Shown piece after piece: positions 37,246-45,733 of a stretch of DNA of 56,905 bases. A program made the translations under genes and the position numbers. Numbering within the stretch: position 1 is the stretch's first letter; each line of letters begins with the position of its first letter. Origin of the DNA: an uncultured Clostridia bacterium (lineage in GTDB: Bacteria > Bacillota > Clostridia > Oscillospirales > Acutalibacteraceae); assembly GCA_947626485.1 (NCBI GenBank), contig CANQSG010000002.1, forward strand, positions 1 through 56,905, written 5' to 3'. The notes below the pieces were generated by a model. That model searched no databases. It was not told where the DNA came from and saw only the letters and a list, made by a program, of their open reading frames with translations.

Positions 37246-39399
37246 ATGGCGACGACGGAACGAATCCAACGGTTATATGAACGGGTGCGCAAGCGTCCCC
37301 CGCAGACGGTGACCTTTACGCGGGATTACCACCGGCTGGCGGCGACGAAATACGCCGACCTGCCGACGGCCGAGGCCGCCGCGCGCGCCATGGCGGAGGC
37401 GATCGTCTCGCTGCCGGTGCTCGTGGAGGACGACGACCGGCTGGCGGGGCGCATTTATATGGACAGGGAGGTCGGCGCGGACAAAGTTCGCCCGGATCTC
37501 GACACCGCGGCGGAACCCCGTCGGCGCATCGCCGAGGAGCTGCCGGATTTCGGCGAGATGGTGCGCTCGGAGCTGACGGTCGAGACCGCCATCGGCCACA
37601 TCACCTGGAACTGGGAGCCGATTCTGCGCCTCGGGACGAGCGGCATGAAGGAGATGTACCGGGCGGCGCTGCGCCGCGCTGCCGACGAAAAGGCGGCAGA
37701 ATTTTATCGGGGCGTCCTGCTCATGCCCGACGCGATGGACGAATGGAACGCCCGGCACGTCGCCGAGCTGCGCCGCCGCGGCATGGAGGAGTTGGCGCGC
37801 ATCTGCGAAAAGGTTCCGGCGCACCCGGCGGAGACCTTCCGCGAGGCGGTGCAGGCCTTTTATTTCCAGCACATCGTCGTGATGCGGGAAAACCCCTACG
37901 GCGGCAACGGCCCCGGTCGGCTGGATTATTACCTCTGGCCGTATCTCAAGCGGGATCTCAGCCTTGGCCGCTGCACCCTCGACGAGGCAAAGGAGCTCGT
38001 CGACGAGCTGTTTTTGCGGATCGAGGAGCGCTTTTATAATCAGGACGGCTTTGTCGAGGCGATCGTCGTCGGCGGCTCCCACCCCGACGGGTCGAGCGCC
38101 GTCAATCCGCTGTCGCATCTGATGGTGCGTTCCCTGCTCGACTTAAAAATCCTGCACCCGTCGATCTATCTGCGGTTCCCCAAGGACGTGCCAGACGATT
38201 TCGTCGCGCTGGCGGCGGAATATCTCAAAAGCGGCTGCAACCGGGCGCAGGTGCTCAACGACGAGGCCGTCACCGCCGCCCTGATGCGCACCGGCGTCCC
38301 CTATCAGGACGCCGTCCAGTACGCCTGCGGCGGCTGCATGGAGGTCGGCGTGCAGGGCATGCAGGACGATTTTCTGTACCAGGGCTGGCAGAATCTGCCG
38401 AAGCTGTTCGAGCTGACCGTCACCGGCGGGGTCTGCCTGCGCACCGGGAAGCAATACGGCTTTATCCGCGCGCAGGGGCTGGAGTACTGCCGGGATTTCG
38501 AGGAATTTTACCGCGCCTTCCTCGCGGAGCACCGCAACCTGCTGCACACCTTTTTCCGCGCGCAGGATCTCTACAACGAGACCGCCCGCACCGCGCGTCC
38601 TGCCTATCTGCTCTCGTCGATGATCGGCGACTGCCTGCTGCGCGGCCGGAATCTGCACGACGGCGGCGCGCGGTATAACGATTACGGCTCCTCGCCGGTT
38701 GGCCTGCCCAACGTCGCCGACGAGCTGATCGCCGTCAAAAAAGCGGTGTTCGACGATAAAATCTGCACCGCGGCGCAGCTCGTCGCCGCGATGAAAGCCA
38801 ATTACGAAGGATTTGAGGAACTGCGCAAGCGCCTTTGTCAGCTGCCGAAATACGGGCAGGAGAACCCGGAGGCCAACGAGATGATGCGCCGCCTCTGCGC
38901 GGACGTCAGCCGGAACTACACCGACTACCGCACGGCGCAGGGCGGGACGGGGAAGATGGTCGTTTTGACTTTCATTTATTCCCCGATCGTCGCGAAATCG
39001 CTGGGCGCGACGGCGGACGGCGGCTTTGCGGGACGGTACGCCGCCCACGGCGTCACGCCGCAGTCCTGCGCGATGGACAAGGGCATCACGGCGGCGATCA
39101 ACTCCTGCGGGAGCGTGCCGTTCGACTGCTTCAACGGCGCGGCGTCGACGATGTGGGACCTCGACCCCGCCTATGCGACGCCGGAGGTCTGCCGCGCCCT
39201 GCTCCTCACCTTCTTCTCGCTCGGCGGCCAGATCTATCAGGGCAACACGACTGACGTCGAACAGCTGCGGCTCGCGCAGCTGCACCCCGAGGAACACAAG
39301 GATCTGATCGTCCGCGTCGGCGGCTTTTCCGCGCGGTTTGTCTCGCTCGAAAAATCGTTGCAGGACGAGATCATCGCCCGCGTGCGGCACGGCAGATAA
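37246..39399 (+). CDS. Glycyl-radical enzyme (pyruvate formate-lyase-like), substrate unknown
   Basis: The 717-residue protein has PFL-like N-terminal helices, the active-site loop YACGGCMEVG with catalytic Cys364 and Glu366 (Cys-x-Glu, as in dehydratase and lyase classes rather than PFL's Cys-Cys), and the C-terminal glycyl-radical motif RVGGFSARF with Gly693. It acts anaerobically once a radical-SAM activase installs the radical. No activase gene is adjacent. The start at 37246 follows a G-rich site; an upstream in-frame start overlaps the promoter. Its sequence is diverged from the second copy at 43598, so the two probably have different substrates. Confidence 0.9.
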   Translation: MATTERIQRLYERVRKRPPQTVTFTRDYHRLAATKYADLPTAEAAARAMAEAIVSLPVLVEDDDRLAGRIYMDREVGADKVRPDLDTAAEPRRRIAEELPDFGEMVRSELTVETAIGHITWNWEPILRLGTSGMKEMYRAALRRAADEKAAEFYRGVLLMPDAMDEWNARHVAELRRRGMEELARICEKVPAHPAETFREAVQAFYFQHIVVMRENPYGGNGPGRLDYYLWPYLKRDLSLGRCTLDEAKELVDELFLRIEERFYNQDGFVEAIVVGGSHPDGSSAVNPLSHLMVRSLLDLKILHPSIYLRFPKDVPDDFVALAAEYLKSGCNRAQVLNDEAVTAALMRTGVPYQDAVQYACGGCMEVGVQGMQDDFLYQGWQNLPKLFELTVTGGVCLRTGKQYGFIRAQGLEYCRDFEEFYRAFLAEHRNLLHTFFRAQDLYNETARTARPAYLLSSMIGDCLLRGRNLHDGGARYNDYGSSPVGLPNVADELIAVKKAVFDDKICTAAQLVAAMKANYEGFEELRKRLCQLPKYGQENPEANEMMRRLCADVSRNYTDYRTAQGGTGKMVVLTFIYSPIVAKSLGATADGGFAGRYAAHGVTPQSCAMDKGITAAINSCGSVPFDCFNGAASTMWDLDPAYATPEVCRALLLTFFSLGGQIYQGNTTDVEQLRLAQLHPEEHKDLIVRVGGFSARFVSLEKSLQDEIIARVRHGR

Positions 39400-39423
39400 C
39401 CCGATTTTCCCTTTCGTTCGACA

Positions 39424-39464
39424 AAAAAACTGCGCTCCCATTTCTTGCGGGGGCGCAGTTTTTT
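39424..39464. terminator. Bidirectional terminator
   Basis: AAAACTGCGCTCCC...GGGGGCGCAGTTTT stem with T runs on both strands, between convergent genes. Confidence 0.88.
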
Positions 39465-39475
39465 GTCGGTTTGCG

Positions 39476-41086
39476 TCAGCGGGCGGCGCGCAGCACGGCG
39501 GCGTTGCGCCAGTAGTCGTTGGTGAGGATCGTGTCGACCCCGAGGCGCAGGTAGTGGGCGGTCTCGGCGGGGTCGTCCGACCAGAAGAGGTTGACGCGCA
39601 GGCCGTTCGCGTGGGCGCGCGGGATGATCTCCTCGACGTACCCTTCGCCGTAGGCCTCGAAATTCGACTTGCAGAGCTGGATTTTCTTCGCGCCGACCAG
39701 CAGCGCCTTGTCGACGAGGTCTTTCATGTCGTGATCCCCCGTGCAGCGGGCGATGTCGGGCGCGAGGCGGCGCAGCTGCTGCAACACCGGCACGCTGCTC
39801 ATGAAATAACAGTGCCGGCGGCAATCGTAGGCGTCGATGAGCGCGACGATCTTTTTGAGGTAATCCTCCGGCCATTCGCCGCCGTTCGCCGGCTCCTTGA
39901 TGTGCAGGTTCAAAATCGCCTGCCCGGCGAAATGCCGCAGGACGTCCTCGAAGCGCGGGATTTTCATGCCCGCGAAGGCGGCGTCGTATTTCGAGCCGAA
40001 ATCATATTGCAGCAGCTCGGCGTAGGTGTGCGCGGTGACGTGTCCCGTTCCGTCCGAAACGCGGTCGAGGAAGCCGTCGTGCAGCGTGACGACCTCGCCG
40101 TCCGCCGTCTGCCACAGATCGAGCTCGAGCTCCTCGGCGCCGAGGGCGACGGCGGCGCCGAAAGCCGGCAGACTGTTCTCGGGCGCGACCGAGTTAAAGC
40201 CCCGGTGGGCGCAGATGCGCGGATAGGGCATGATGTCGTCGAACGGCACAATGGCGCTGCCCGCCTGCCGGTATTTCCAGGGCTCGCGCCCGGATTCGAT
40301 ATAATGATGATGGGGCGCGTCGGGGTTGCCGAATCCGGCGGGCTTTAAATACCGCCGGTGGGGGTCGAATTCCGCCGTGGCGCTGCCGACCTCGTTTTTC
40401 AGGTCGGCGAGCACGGTGCCGTCGGGGGCGACGATCATGCTGCACCCGCCCACCGGCGAATCGGCGCCGAGGCTGACCGACGCGCGCACGACATAGGCGT
40501 TGCAGTTGTAGGCGCAGAATTTCGTGATCGTCGCGATGGCGTCGGGCGTGTCGCTGCGCTGGTGGGAGCAGGCGATGATGACGTCGGGGTCGAACCGCGC
40601 CATGTTGGCGAAGAGCTCGTAAAAATAATTGTCATAGCAGGTCAGAAACCCGTATTTCACGCCGTCGATCTCGAGCAGATAGGGCGCGGAAAAGCTGCGG
40701 GTGTAGCCGGTATCGAGGTACCGCTGCTCCGACGGCACCAGGTGCTGCTTGTCATATCGCCCCGCCTGCGCGCCGGTGCGGTCGAAGACGACGGTCGAAT
40801 TCCGCGGACCGGTCGGCGTCTGCTGCATCATGTTGATGCAGAGCACGGCGTTGCAGCGCGCGGCGGTCTCGGCCGCCTTTTTTGCCAGCGCGGGGCCGTA
40901 TTTTTGCGCGTCCTCGGCGTGCTGTGAGAGTTCGGCGACAAGGGCGGGCTGATCGCAGCTCTCGGGAAACACGATCAGGTCGAGGCTCTCGTCGCAGCGG
41001 TCGAGCGCCTCCATCTCCCACCGGAACAGCTCCTCCGCGCGCGCATGGTCGCGGGAATAAAACGGCTGCACAATACAGGCTTTCAT
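39476..41086 (-). CDS. Carbon-nitrogen hydrolase fused to glycerophosphodiester phosphodiesterase
   Basis: The 536-residue protein is a two-domain fusion. Residues 1-270 are a nitrilase-superfamily domain with the E-K-C triad visible: Glu42 in VFPESCD, Lys113 in YDKQHLVP, Cys150 in FLTCYDNY. Residues 290-530 are a GDPD TIM barrel with AHRGFNSVAPENS (His294), ELELDL (Glu321, Asp323) and LHDGFLDR (His336). The two may act on an amide-bearing phosphodiester or acyl-ethanolamine-like lipid, which is inference. No signal peptide. A good promoter lies upstream; the gene is monocistronic. Confidence 0.9.
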   Translation of the reverse strand: MKACIVQPFYSRDHARAEELFRWEMEALDRCDESLDLIVFPESCDQPALVAELSQHAEDAQKYGPALAKKAAETAARCNAVLCINMMQQTPTGPRNSTVVFDRTGAQAGRYDKQHLVPSEQRYLDTGYTRSFSAPYLLEIDGVKYGFLTCYDNYFYELFANMARFDPDVIIACSHQRSDTPDAIATITKFCAYNCNAYVVRASVSLGADSPVGGCSMIVAPDGTVLADLKNEVGSATAEFDPHRRYLKPAGFGNPDAPHHHYIESGREPWKYRQAGSAIVPFDDIMPYPRICAHRGFNSVAPENSLPAFGAAVALGAEELELDLWQTADGEVVTLHDGFLDRVSDGTGHVTAHTYAELLQYDFGSKYDAAFAGMKIPRFEDVLRHFAGQAILNLHIKEPANGGEWPEDYLKKIVALIDAYDCRRHCYFMSSVPVLQQLRRLAPDIARCTGDHDMKDLVDKALLVGAKKIQLCKSNFEAYGEGYVEEIIPRAHANGLRVNLFWSDDPAETAHYLRLGVDTILTNDYWRNAAVLRAAR

Positions 41087-41101
41087 AAAAACGTCTCCTT
41101 T

Positions 41102-41129
41102 TTGCGGCTTGAATTTTGCGGCTTGAATT
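41102..41129. repeat. Perfect tandem 14-bp duplication
   Basis: TTGCGGCTTGAATT occurs twice head to tail in the leader of the nitrilase-GDPD gene. Confidence 0.85.
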
Positions 41130-41136
41130 CTTTATA

Positions 41137-41165
41137 AGGATAGCATAAACGGCTGAGTAAAGCAA
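41137..41165 (-). promoter_or_regulatory. Promoter of the nitrilase-GDPD gene
   Basis: Minus-strand TTGCTT (41160-41165), 17-bp spacer, TATCCT (41137-41142), just upstream of the tandem duplication. Confidence 0.6.
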
Positions 41166-41222
41166 GCGTTTTTGCGGCCGGAGAGGAAAATTGGCGGAGT
41201 TTTGGGGGAAAGGCGGCCGGGC

Positions 41223-41366
41223 CCGCGCCGCTGGCGCGGTAGTGATGAACTAAGAGTGAAGAGTGAAGAGTGTCGGTGTCGCCTGCGGCGACGGATAAAA
41301 ACATGTGCCCGCAGGGCACGCATCATTGCCGAAGGCAACATCATTTGCCCGAAGGGGAAACATCAT
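41223..41366 (+). repeat. Dispersed hairpin-CATCAT repeat, copy A
   Basis: It begins with a CCGCGCC-GCT-GGCGCGG hairpin, then TAGTGATGAACTAAGAGTG plus further GAAGAGT units, then short hairpins (GTGCCCGCAGGGCAC, TTGCCGAAGGCAA, TTGCCCGAAGGGGAA), each followed by CATCAT. The first 50 bases are identical to copy B. Confidence 0.85.
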
Positions 41367-41427
41367 AGGGAACGCCTGCGGCCGCCGCCGGGGGCGGAGG
41401 AAGGGAGCAGGGGTTCGCGCCGCGGTC

Positions 41428-41472
41428 AAAAAAGCCGAGGAAAGGCGCCGGCAGGCGCCCGAGAGCTTTTTT
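41428..41472. terminator. Terminator-like hairpin inside the copy A region
   Basis: AAAAAAGC...GGCGCC-GGCA-GGCGCC...GCTTTTTT can stop transcription in either direction. It lies in GC-rich DNA between copy A and its fragment at 41493. Confidence 0.55.
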
Positions 41473-41492
41473 GGGCACCGCAAGAGGGCAGA

Positions 41493-41523
41493 GCCTGCAT
41501 CATTTGCCCGACAGGGCAACATC
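41493..41523 (+). repeat. Fragment of the hairpin-CATCAT repeat
   Basis: CCTGCATCATTTGCCCGACA and GGGCAACATC, the same hairpin/CATCAT module, split from copy A by about 125 bases of unrelated GC-rich sequence. Confidence 0.65.
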
Positions 41524-41532
41524 TTTTTGGGG

Positions 41533-41561
41533 TTGCAGTCGGCGGCGGATTGTGGTATGCT
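41533..41561 (+). promoter_or_regulatory. Promoter of the duplicated membrane protein gene
   Basis: TTGCAG (41533-41538), 17-bp spacer, TATGCT (41556-41561), starting within about 10 bases of the repeat fragment. Confidence 0.6.
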
Positions 41562-41591
41562 GAAAGGAGAAAACAACGAGGGGGCGACGGT

Positions 41592-42524
41592 ATGGGAGAA
41601 GCGGAACCTTTTTACCAGATCGGCAGCGGCAAAACGCCGGTCGTGCTGTCGGGGCTGCTCGCGGCGGTGTTCGGCGGGCTTGCCGTTTGGCTGCGCGCGA
41701 CCCGCTCCGACGCGTTTCCCCTTTTGGCGCTTTTCGCCTGCTTTGCCCTGCTCGTCTTTTTGCTGACGCTTTACCGCTTTTTTGCGTTCCGGGTGCGCAT
41801 CGACGCCGACGGGGTGTATTGCCGGACGCGACCCGGCAACGGCAGGCGCTATCGCTACGCCGAAATTCGCCGCGCGTGGCAGAGCGGCGGCCTGGAGCAC
41901 GCCGACACGCCGGAAAGCTATTGCCATCTTTCCCTTGCCGACGGTCGGCTCCTGCGCTTCCCGTTTTATCCAAACGACGAGGAAGCGATCGAATATCTGC
42001 TCGCGCAGGTGGCGGTGGCGCAGCACGACGCCGAAACGCCCGAAGAATACCGCATCGACGGCAAATATTTCGGCAGATCCCGCCTTGCGGTCGGCGTTAT
42101 TCTGCTCGCGCTGCTCCTCGGCGGGCTGTTTGCCGCGCGCTCGCTCGAAATCCGGCTTTTCCTGCTGCCCGGCGTCGCGCTCGCGCTGGCGCTCTGTATC
42201 TTCCTTGCGGTGCGGTATTTCTGCTTTTCGGTGCGAATCGGCGACGACGGCTTTTTCTGCCGGACGACGCCGCGAAACGGCCGCTTTTACCCCTATCGCG
42301 AGGTCGTCGCCTGCCGGGTCATTCGCCGAGTAGTGCGCCGCCGCGGCTCGCGCCGCCTCTATTCGGTGGGGCAGGGCGTGGAAAAGGGGTATTTTCTGTT
42401 TGAATTCACCTGCGCGGACGGCGCAAGGCGGCGGTTTGTCTTTGAGAATGCGGTCAGCGGCCATGAGATCGATGTGCTCCAATCGCGCATTCAGCAGGGA
42501 AAGTCCGCGCCGCTGGCGCGGTAG
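41592..42524 (+). CDS. Membrane protein with internally duplicated two-helix plus PH-like module
   Basis: The 310-residue protein is an internal duplication. Each half has two transmembrane helices followed by a beta-rich domain: FRVRIDADGVYCRTRPGNGR (about 67-86) and FSVRIGDDGFFCRTTPRNGR (about 213-232) are plainly homologous, followed by Y-Y-E-I/V positions. The pattern (two helices then a bacterial PH-like sheet) resembles YdbT-type membrane proteins but is too diverged to assign. The start follows GAGGGG. The last codons and the stop TAG lie inside repeat copy B, so the C-terminus is repeat-encoded. Confidence 0.75.
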   Translation: MGEAEPFYQIGSGKTPVVLSGLLAAVFGGLAVWLRATRSDAFPLLALFACFALLVFLLTLYRFFAFRVRIDADGVYCRTRPGNGRRYRYAEIRRAWQSGGLEHADTPESYCHLSLADGRLLRFPFYPNDEEAIEYLLAQVAVAQHDAETPEEYRIDGKYFGRSRLAVGVILLALLLGGLFAARSLEIRLFLLPGVALALALCIFLAVRYFCFSVRIGDDGFFCRTTPRNGRFYPYREVVACRVIRRVVRRRGSRRLYSVGQGVEKGYFLFEFTCADGARRRFVFENAVSGHEIDVLQSRIQQGKSAPLAR

Positions 42525-42690
42525 TGATGAACTAAGAGTGAAGAGTGAAGAGTGGCGGTGTCCGCTTCGCGGACGAATAATAACATGTGCCCGAAGGGCA
42601 CGCATCATGGGCGAAGCCTGCATCATTTGCCCGCAGGGCAAGCATCATTACCGAAGGTAACATCATTGTTTGCCCGTCAGGGCAAACATC
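42505..42690 (+). repeat. Dispersed hairpin-CATCAT repeat, copy B (longest)
   Basis: The fullest copy: CCGCGCC hairpin, GAAGAGT units, TGTCCGCTTCGCGGACG hairpin, then GTGCCCGAAGGGCAC, GGGCGAAGCC, TTGCCCGCAGGGCAA, TTACCGAAGGTAA and GTTTGCCCGTCAGGGCAAAC hairpins, the inner ones each followed by GCATCAT or ACATCAT. Stem sequences differ while pairing is kept. It lies between convergent genes and encodes both of their 3' ends. Confidence 0.9.
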
Positions 42691-43481
42691 GAACGGCGGT
42701 ATTGTTGCGGGGAAATTTTTTCTTTCCGGGCGAAGAGGCGGGAGAAGGCTAAGGGGTCGTCGTAGCCGACGGAGTGGGCGATTTCGGCGACGGACAGGTC
42801 GGTTTCCGCGAGCAGCTTTTTCGCGCGGTAGAGCTTGCGGGAGAGGACGTACTGCTTGGGCGAGGTCTGAAAGCCCTTTTGAAAAATCCGGTATAAATAC
42901 GGCTGGCTGACGCCCAAAAGCCCGGTCAGCTCCCCCACCGTGACCGGCAGGCTGATGTGATCCTCGACGTATTTTTCGGCGAAGGTGAGGTAGAGCTCGG
43001 CGTTCGGGACGGTTTTCGCGCCGCTTCCGGCGGGCACCGTGGCGTTCAACAGGTGCAGATAGGTCTCGAGCACGGTGAGGGAATCGGCGATGGCGTTTCC
43101 CCCGGCGACCAGCGTTCCCGCCGTCCGGTTCAGCGCGGCAAGCCCCTCGGGCGCAAAGGAAAAGACGAAGGTGTCGCCGTCGGCGTTGTACCGGCGGAAA
43201 ATCGGCTCCATGCCGTCGCCCGTCCCGATAATCCACAGAAATTCCCAGGGGTCGTCGGCCTCAGCTTTGTAGGCGGTGGACTGCCCCGGATAGATCAGAA
43301 AGCCCTGTCCCGCCCGCACGGGGCTGCCGTTGTACCGCCCCGCGCCCTTCAGGACGTAGTGCACGATGTAGCAGTCCCGCCGCCCGGGGCCGAAGCAGGT
43401 GACCGCCGGGTCTTTGGCGTACCCGATCTCGCGGATGTCGAGCGGGGAAGGGCTGCCGTCGGAATCGATGGTGTAGCGCAT
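42663..43481 (-). CDS. AraC-family transcriptional regulator
   Basis: The 272-residue protein has an N-terminal AraC-binding cupin domain (about 30-110: YIVHYVLKGAGRYNGSPVRAGQGFLIYPGQSTAYKAE) and the C-terminal AraC helix-turn-helix pair (about 175-265: LTGLLGVSQPYLYRIFQKGFQTSPKQYV, VAEIAHSVGYDDPLAFSRLF). The last eight residues, MFALTGKQ, and the stop are encoded by repeat copy B. It is divergent from glycyl-radical enzyme 2, whose promoter lacks a good -35, so it is probably that enzyme's activator. The inducing ligand is unknown. Confidence 0.93.
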   Translation of the reverse strand: MRYTIDSDGSPSPLDIREIGYAKDPAVTCFGPGRRDCYIVHYVLKGAGRYNGSPVRAGQGFLIYPGQSTAYKAEADDPWEFLWIIGTGDGMEPIFRRYNADGDTFVFSFAPEGLAALNRTAGTLVAGGNAIADSLTVLETYLHLLNATVPAGSGAKTVPNAELYLTFAEKYVEDHISLPVTVGELTGLLGVSQPYLYRIFQKGFQTSPKQYVLSRKLYRAKKLLAETDLSVAEIAHSVGYDDPLAFSRLFARKEKISPQQYRRSMFALTGKQ

Positions 43482-43503
43482 GCGGAAAACCTCCTTTGTT
43501 ATG

Positions 43504-43533
43504 ATTTTACGATATGCGGGTTTGCATTGTCAA
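43504..43533 (-). promoter_or_regulatory. Promoter of the araC-type gene
   Basis: Minus-strand TTGACA (43528-43533), 18-bp spacer, TAAAAT (43504-43509). On the plus strand TATAAT (43557-43562) ahead of the GRE gene has no -35 at normal spacing, as expected for an activator-dependent promoter. Confidence 0.7.
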
Positions 43534-43597
43534 TAGAAAAATTCCGTTTCCCGCCTTATAATGGTGTCACAAATCGCGGCAAAGGAGACGGGAAGTT

Positions 43598-45583
43598 ATG
43601 ATTTCAGCAGAACATTGTATCGCCATCGGCGAATACGCGGCGGCCGGCCTGTACGAGGAGCCGGATCGGAGCCTGTTTTATCGCACCGCCCTCGGCATCC
43701 GGCGGTATTTCGAGCACTGCCCGCTCGCGGTTTATCGCGGCGAGGCGCTCTACCCTTCCGGCACGCTGCCCCGCAGCGGCCATATCCGCCCCGGGTATTC
43801 GGGGATGTATTGCGACGCGAACGCCCTGCGCGACCGGGGCGAGGACGCGCTCGCCGACGCCTACGCGCAGGAATTCGGGCGGTTCCGCTCTTCCGTCCCG
43901 CCCGAGCACACCGTCGCGGGCGACATGTGGACGCATTCCATGCCGCATTACGAGCGGGTTTTGCGCGAGGGGCTTTCCGCCTATCTCCCCCGCATCGAGG
44001 CCATCGCCGACCGGGACATGCGGGAGGGGCTGCTGCACCTGCTCGCCGGGATTCGCTGCTACCGCGACCGGTCGCTCGAATATCTGCGATCGGTCGACGC
44101 CGACGAAAGGCTGATTTGCGCCCTTGAAAAGGTGCCCTTCGAGCCCGCCGGGGACATTTACGAGGCCGTCGAGGGCTGGAATTTCATCCTCTACCTCGAT
44201 TTTTGCGACAACCTCGGCTGCGTGGCGTCCGGCCTGCTGCCCTATTACCACGGCGAGGATATCACCGACCTGCTGCGCAACCTCTTCGACAACCTCGACA
44301 GCAACGACGGCTATTCCATGTCGCTGAGCACCGATTACACGCCCCTCACGCTGCAATGCCTCGCGGCCTCGAAGGGCAAGCGCCGCCCGATGATCGAGCT
44401 TTTCGTCGACGAGACGACGCCAGACGAGGTCTGGGAAAAGGCCTTCGAGGTCGTGCGCTCGGGCAACGGCCAGCCGGCGTTTTACAGCGCGAAGACCTTG
44501 CTGCCCGGCCTCGCGCGCCGCTTCCCCGACATCCGCGCGGAGGATTTAAAGCAATTTTGCGGCGGCGGCTGCACCGAATCCATGCTGGCGGGGCTTTCCC
44601 ACGTCGGCTCGCTCGACGCGGGCGTCAACCTTCTGCTGCTGCTCGAGCGGGTTCTGTATGACAAGCTGCCGACGGCGACCTCCTTCGAGGAATTTTACGA
44701 CGCGTATCTCGCCGCCGTGCGCGAAGCGGTCGACCGGGTGACGGCGGGCATCGCCGAATCCCAGAAAAACCGCGCGAAATACGTCGCGAACCCGATGCGC
44801 ACCCTGCTGACCGACGACTGCATCGACAAGGGCAGGGACTTCAACAACGGCGGCGCGCGTTATCAATGGAGCATCATCAACTTCGCCGGCATGATCAACG
44901 TGATCGATTCCCTGCTCGTCATCCGCGACTATGTCTTCGGCACGCCCGCCTGCCCCGCCGAGGAGTTTCTGGGCTATCTGCGCGCCAACGACCCCGAATT
45001 TTTGGCGCGGGCGCGCAAGCACAGCGTCTGCTTCGGCAAGGACAACGCCGACGCCAACCGCCTTTCGACGAAGCTTTCCACCGAGATTTACGCCATGCTC
45101 GACGATAAAAAGCCCTATTTCGGCAGCGGCTTCCTGCCGGCTTCGATCCAGTTCCGCAGCCACGCCGACGCCGGCCGCCACATCGGCGCGACGCCCGACG
45201 GGCGGGAGGCGGGCGCCCCGCTCTGCGATTCCCTCGCCGCCATCTTCGGGAAGGACACGGCGGGTCCGACCGCCCTGCTGAAAAGCACGACTTCGCTGAA
45301 CCTCGCCCGCGCGCTCGGCACCCCGGTGCTGAATTTCAACATCGAGCCCGATTTCAAAAGCGAAATTCTCAAGGCGCTGATTCAAGGCTACATGGCGCTC
45401 GGCGGCATTCAGATCCAGCTGACCTGCACCTCGCCCGAAATGCTGCGCGAGGCCTACGAACACCCCGACCTCCACCGCAACCTGATCGTCCGCGTCGGCG
45501 GCTATTCCGAATACTTCTGCCGATTGACGGACGAGATGAAGCGCATGATTTTACAGCGGTCGATACAGAAATCCGTAAGTTAA
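43598..45583 (+). CDS. Glycyl-radical enzyme (pyruvate formate-lyase-like), substrate unknown
   Basis: The 661-residue protein is a second, shorter glycyl-radical enzyme. Catalytic loop: KQFCGGGCTESM with Cys325 and Glu327 (Cys-x-Glu). Radical motif near the C-terminus: RVGGYSEYF with Gly635, where the usual S-x-R-F is altered to S-E-Y-F. N-terminal part MISAEHCIAIGEYAAAGLYEE is unusual. It has no adjacent activase and is divergent from an AraC regulator. The radical site is intact, so it should be activatable in trans. It is not PFL (no Cys-Cys). Confidence 0.9.
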   Translation: MISAEHCIAIGEYAAAGLYEEPDRSLFYRTALGIRRYFEHCPLAVYRGEALYPSGTLPRSGHIRPGYSGMYCDANALRDRGEDALADAYAQEFGRFRSSVPPEHTVAGDMWTHSMPHYERVLREGLSAYLPRIEAIADRDMREGLLHLLAGIRCYRDRSLEYLRSVDADERLICALEKVPFEPAGDIYEAVEGWNFILYLDFCDNLGCVASGLLPYYHGEDITDLLRNLFDNLDSNDGYSMSLSTDYTPLTLQCLAASKGKRRPMIELFVDETTPDEVWEKAFEVVRSGNGQPAFYSAKTLLPGLARRFPDIRAEDLKQFCGGGCTESMLAGLSHVGSLDAGVNLLLLLERVLYDKLPTATSFEEFYDAYLAAVREAVDRVTAGIAESQKNRAKYVANPMRTLLTDDCIDKGRDFNNGGARYQWSIINFAGMINVIDSLLVIRDYVFGTPACPAEEFLGYLRANDPEFLARARKHSVCFGKDNADANRLSTKLSTEIYAMLDDKKPYFGSGFLPASIQFRSHADAGRHIGATPDGREAGAPLCDSLAAIFGKDTAGPTALLKSTTSLNLARALGTPVLNFNIEPDFKSEILKALIQGYMALGGIQIQLTCTSPEMLREAYEHPDLHRNLIVRVGGYSEYFCRLTDEMKRMILQRSIQKSVS

Positions 45584-45610
45584 AAAAAGCCCCGGGAAGG
45601 GGCTTTTTTT
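45584..45610 (+). terminator. Intrinsic terminator of glycyl-radical enzyme 2
   Basis: AAGCCCC-GGGAA-GGGGCTT stem with A run before and T run after, immediately past the stop. Confidence 0.9.
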
Positions 45611-45733
45611 AGTGAAGAACTAAGAGTGAAGAGTGAAGAAGTGAGGTGTCCGCTTCGCGGACGGATATAATATGTGCCCGCAGGGCACGCATCATAGGCG
45701 AAGCCTGCATCATTACCGAAGGTAACATCATTT
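45610..45733 (+). repeat. Dispersed hairpin-CATCAT repeat, copy C
   Basis: TAGTGAAGAACTAAGAGTG plus GAAGAGT units, TGTCCGCTTCGCGGACG, GTGCCCGCAGGGCAC-GCATCAT, AGGCGAAGCCT-GCATCAT, TTACCGAAGGTAA-CATCAT. The last CATCA provides the stop of the convergent membrane protein gene. Confidence 0.88.

Noticed and set aside
41223-42690. CATCAT-separated arrays as a CRISPR
   Set aside because: The periodic parts are variable hairpins with a short constant linker; there are no 28-37-bp constant repeats, no unique spacers and no cas genes.
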